From assembly GCF_020622345.1 (NCBI RefSeq), contig NZ_JACNMO010000017.1, positions 1-64,000 on the forward strand: a stretch of DNA of 64,000 nucleotides. Direction: 5' to 3'. The translations under genes were made by a program, and so were the position numbers. This DNA comes from Roseobacter weihaiensis. Its GTDB lineage: Bacteria; Pseudomonadota; Alphaproteobacteria; Rhodobacterales; Rhodobacteraceae. The notes beneath the pieces were generated by a model that saw only the letters and a list, made by a program, of their open reading frames with translations, made no database searches and was not told the DNA's origin. Below are positions 63,410-64,000 of this stretch, in pieces (position 1 is the first letter of the stretch; each line of letters opens with the position of its first letter).

Positions 63410-64000
63410 GCCGCGCGCGGACCGATCCGGCCACCGCCGAGCAGGCGGCCGCCTCTGCTGCCCTGGGCGCGCCCGTTGCTCCGACCCGTGTGCATGTCGC
63501 GGGGCAGTGGCGGCTGATGTGGTGGAAGTTCCGCAAGCACCGTCTGGCGCTCTGGTCGGGTGTGCTGGTCCTTTTGATCTATGTCGTGGCGCTCTTTGCA
63601 CCCTTCGTGGCGCCCAAGGACCCCAATGACTACGCGTCGGCCTATCTCTACGCACCGCCTATGCCGGTAGAGGTCTCGCTGCGCGGCCCGCAGGGGGAGT
63701 TTGGCCTGTTCTTCAAGAGCTATGAGCTCACGGCAACGACCGACCCGCTGACGCTCGAGAAGACCTATGTCATCAACCGCGACGCGCTTGTGCCGCTTGG
63801 GTTCTTCGCGCCAACCGAGCCCTACAGCATGCTGGGCCTGCCGATGAACCGCGTGCTGTTCGGCCCGGTTAATTACGAGCAACCTTTCTACCTGCTCGGC
63901 GCGGACCGCCTGGGCCGCGACGTCTACTCCCGTGTCATCCATGGAACACGCGTGTCGATGACCGTGGGGCTTGTCGGTGTCCTCATCAGTCTGGTGCTGG
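63406..64000 (+). CDS. ABC transporter permease, DppC type, cut by the right edge
   Basis: The first 198 codons are present. An OppC_N-type segment (WKFRKHRLALWSGVLVLLIY) gives the first membrane helix near 40-70. It is followed by an unusually long periplasmic insert of about 100 residues before LLGADRLGRDVYSRVIHGTR, where DppC proteins normally resume. Long inserts are known in the sugar-type Dpp subgroup. The ATPase genes are expected just outside the window. Confidence 0.9.
   Translation, partial: MSRARTDPATAEQAAASAALGAPVAPTRVHVAGQWRLMWWKFRKHRLALWSGVLVLLIYVVALFAPFVAPKDPNDYASAYLYAPPMPVEVSLRGPQGEFGLFFKSYELTATTDPLTLEKTYVINRDALVPLGFFAPTEPYSMLGLPMNRVLFGPVNYEQPFYLLGADRLGRDVYSRVIHGTRVSMTVGLVGVLISLVL

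Overview
The window reads as a chromosomal segment of a marine alphaproteobacterium of the Roseobacter group (Rhodobacterales). The base composition is GC-rich, and typical lineage content is present: TRAP and branched-chain-type ABC transporters, a urea transport operon, a secreted protein with a VPLPA-CTERM tail, IorAB-type molybdenum hydroxylase genes, and the rsfS-rlmH pair. No phage, CRISPR array, rRNA operon or replication origin was seen. The taxonomic call is inference from gene content.

Layout. 0-9.4 kb: an edge fragment, then a leftward nine-gene unit. It holds two paralogous cupins, a formamidase-like hydrolase and a PhzS-like flavin monooxygenase, followed by a branched-chain-type ABC importer. 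It is transcribed away from an AraC-type regulator and looks like an uptake-and-oxidation module for an unidentified aromatic or heterocyclic compound. 10-12.7 kb: iorAB-type molybdenum hydroxylase. 12.9-20 kb: a DUF2975/YozG-type HTH pair, a lipoprotein, a transposase relic, an RND pump with its adaptor, and a small secreted protein. 20.3-26.4 kb: urtABCDE, with no urease genes in the window.

26.4-28 kb is scarred: a LysR gene that has lost most of its effector domain, an intact DUF1185 gene, and an in-frame fusion of the start of a hydrolase to the end of an aldehyde dehydrogenase. 28-37 kb is the most coherent accessory unit. Eight tightly packed leftward genes run dadA-like oxidase, TRAP dctPQM, a BASS-type transporter, and 5-oxoprolinase pxpB-pxpC-pxpA. 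They diverge from a MarR-like regulator and an Asp/Glu-type racemase, with a palindrome between the two promoters. I infer a system for importing and breaking down pyroglutamate and related D-amino acids.

37-51 kb is mostly housekeeping: a YcaQ-like protein overlapping a LacI regulator, tRNA-Arg(CCT), a DMT exporter, leuB, leuD and leuC, an MscS channel, rsfS and rlmH. A VPLPA-CTERM protein lies between leuD and leuC. 51-57.4 kb is a signalling cluster: a lone receiver, a BvgS-like hybrid kinase with two periplasmic binding domains, a PAS kinase and an Rcp1-like receiver. 57.4-64 kb starts with a frameshifted iorB relic. Next come a LacI regulator, an IolB-like isomerase, a KduD-like dehydrogenase and a Dpp-type ABC importer that runs off the right edge. 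Matching TGCAAA/TTTGCA palindromes precede both the LacI gene and the iolB-like gene, suggesting an autoregulated sugar-acid regulon.
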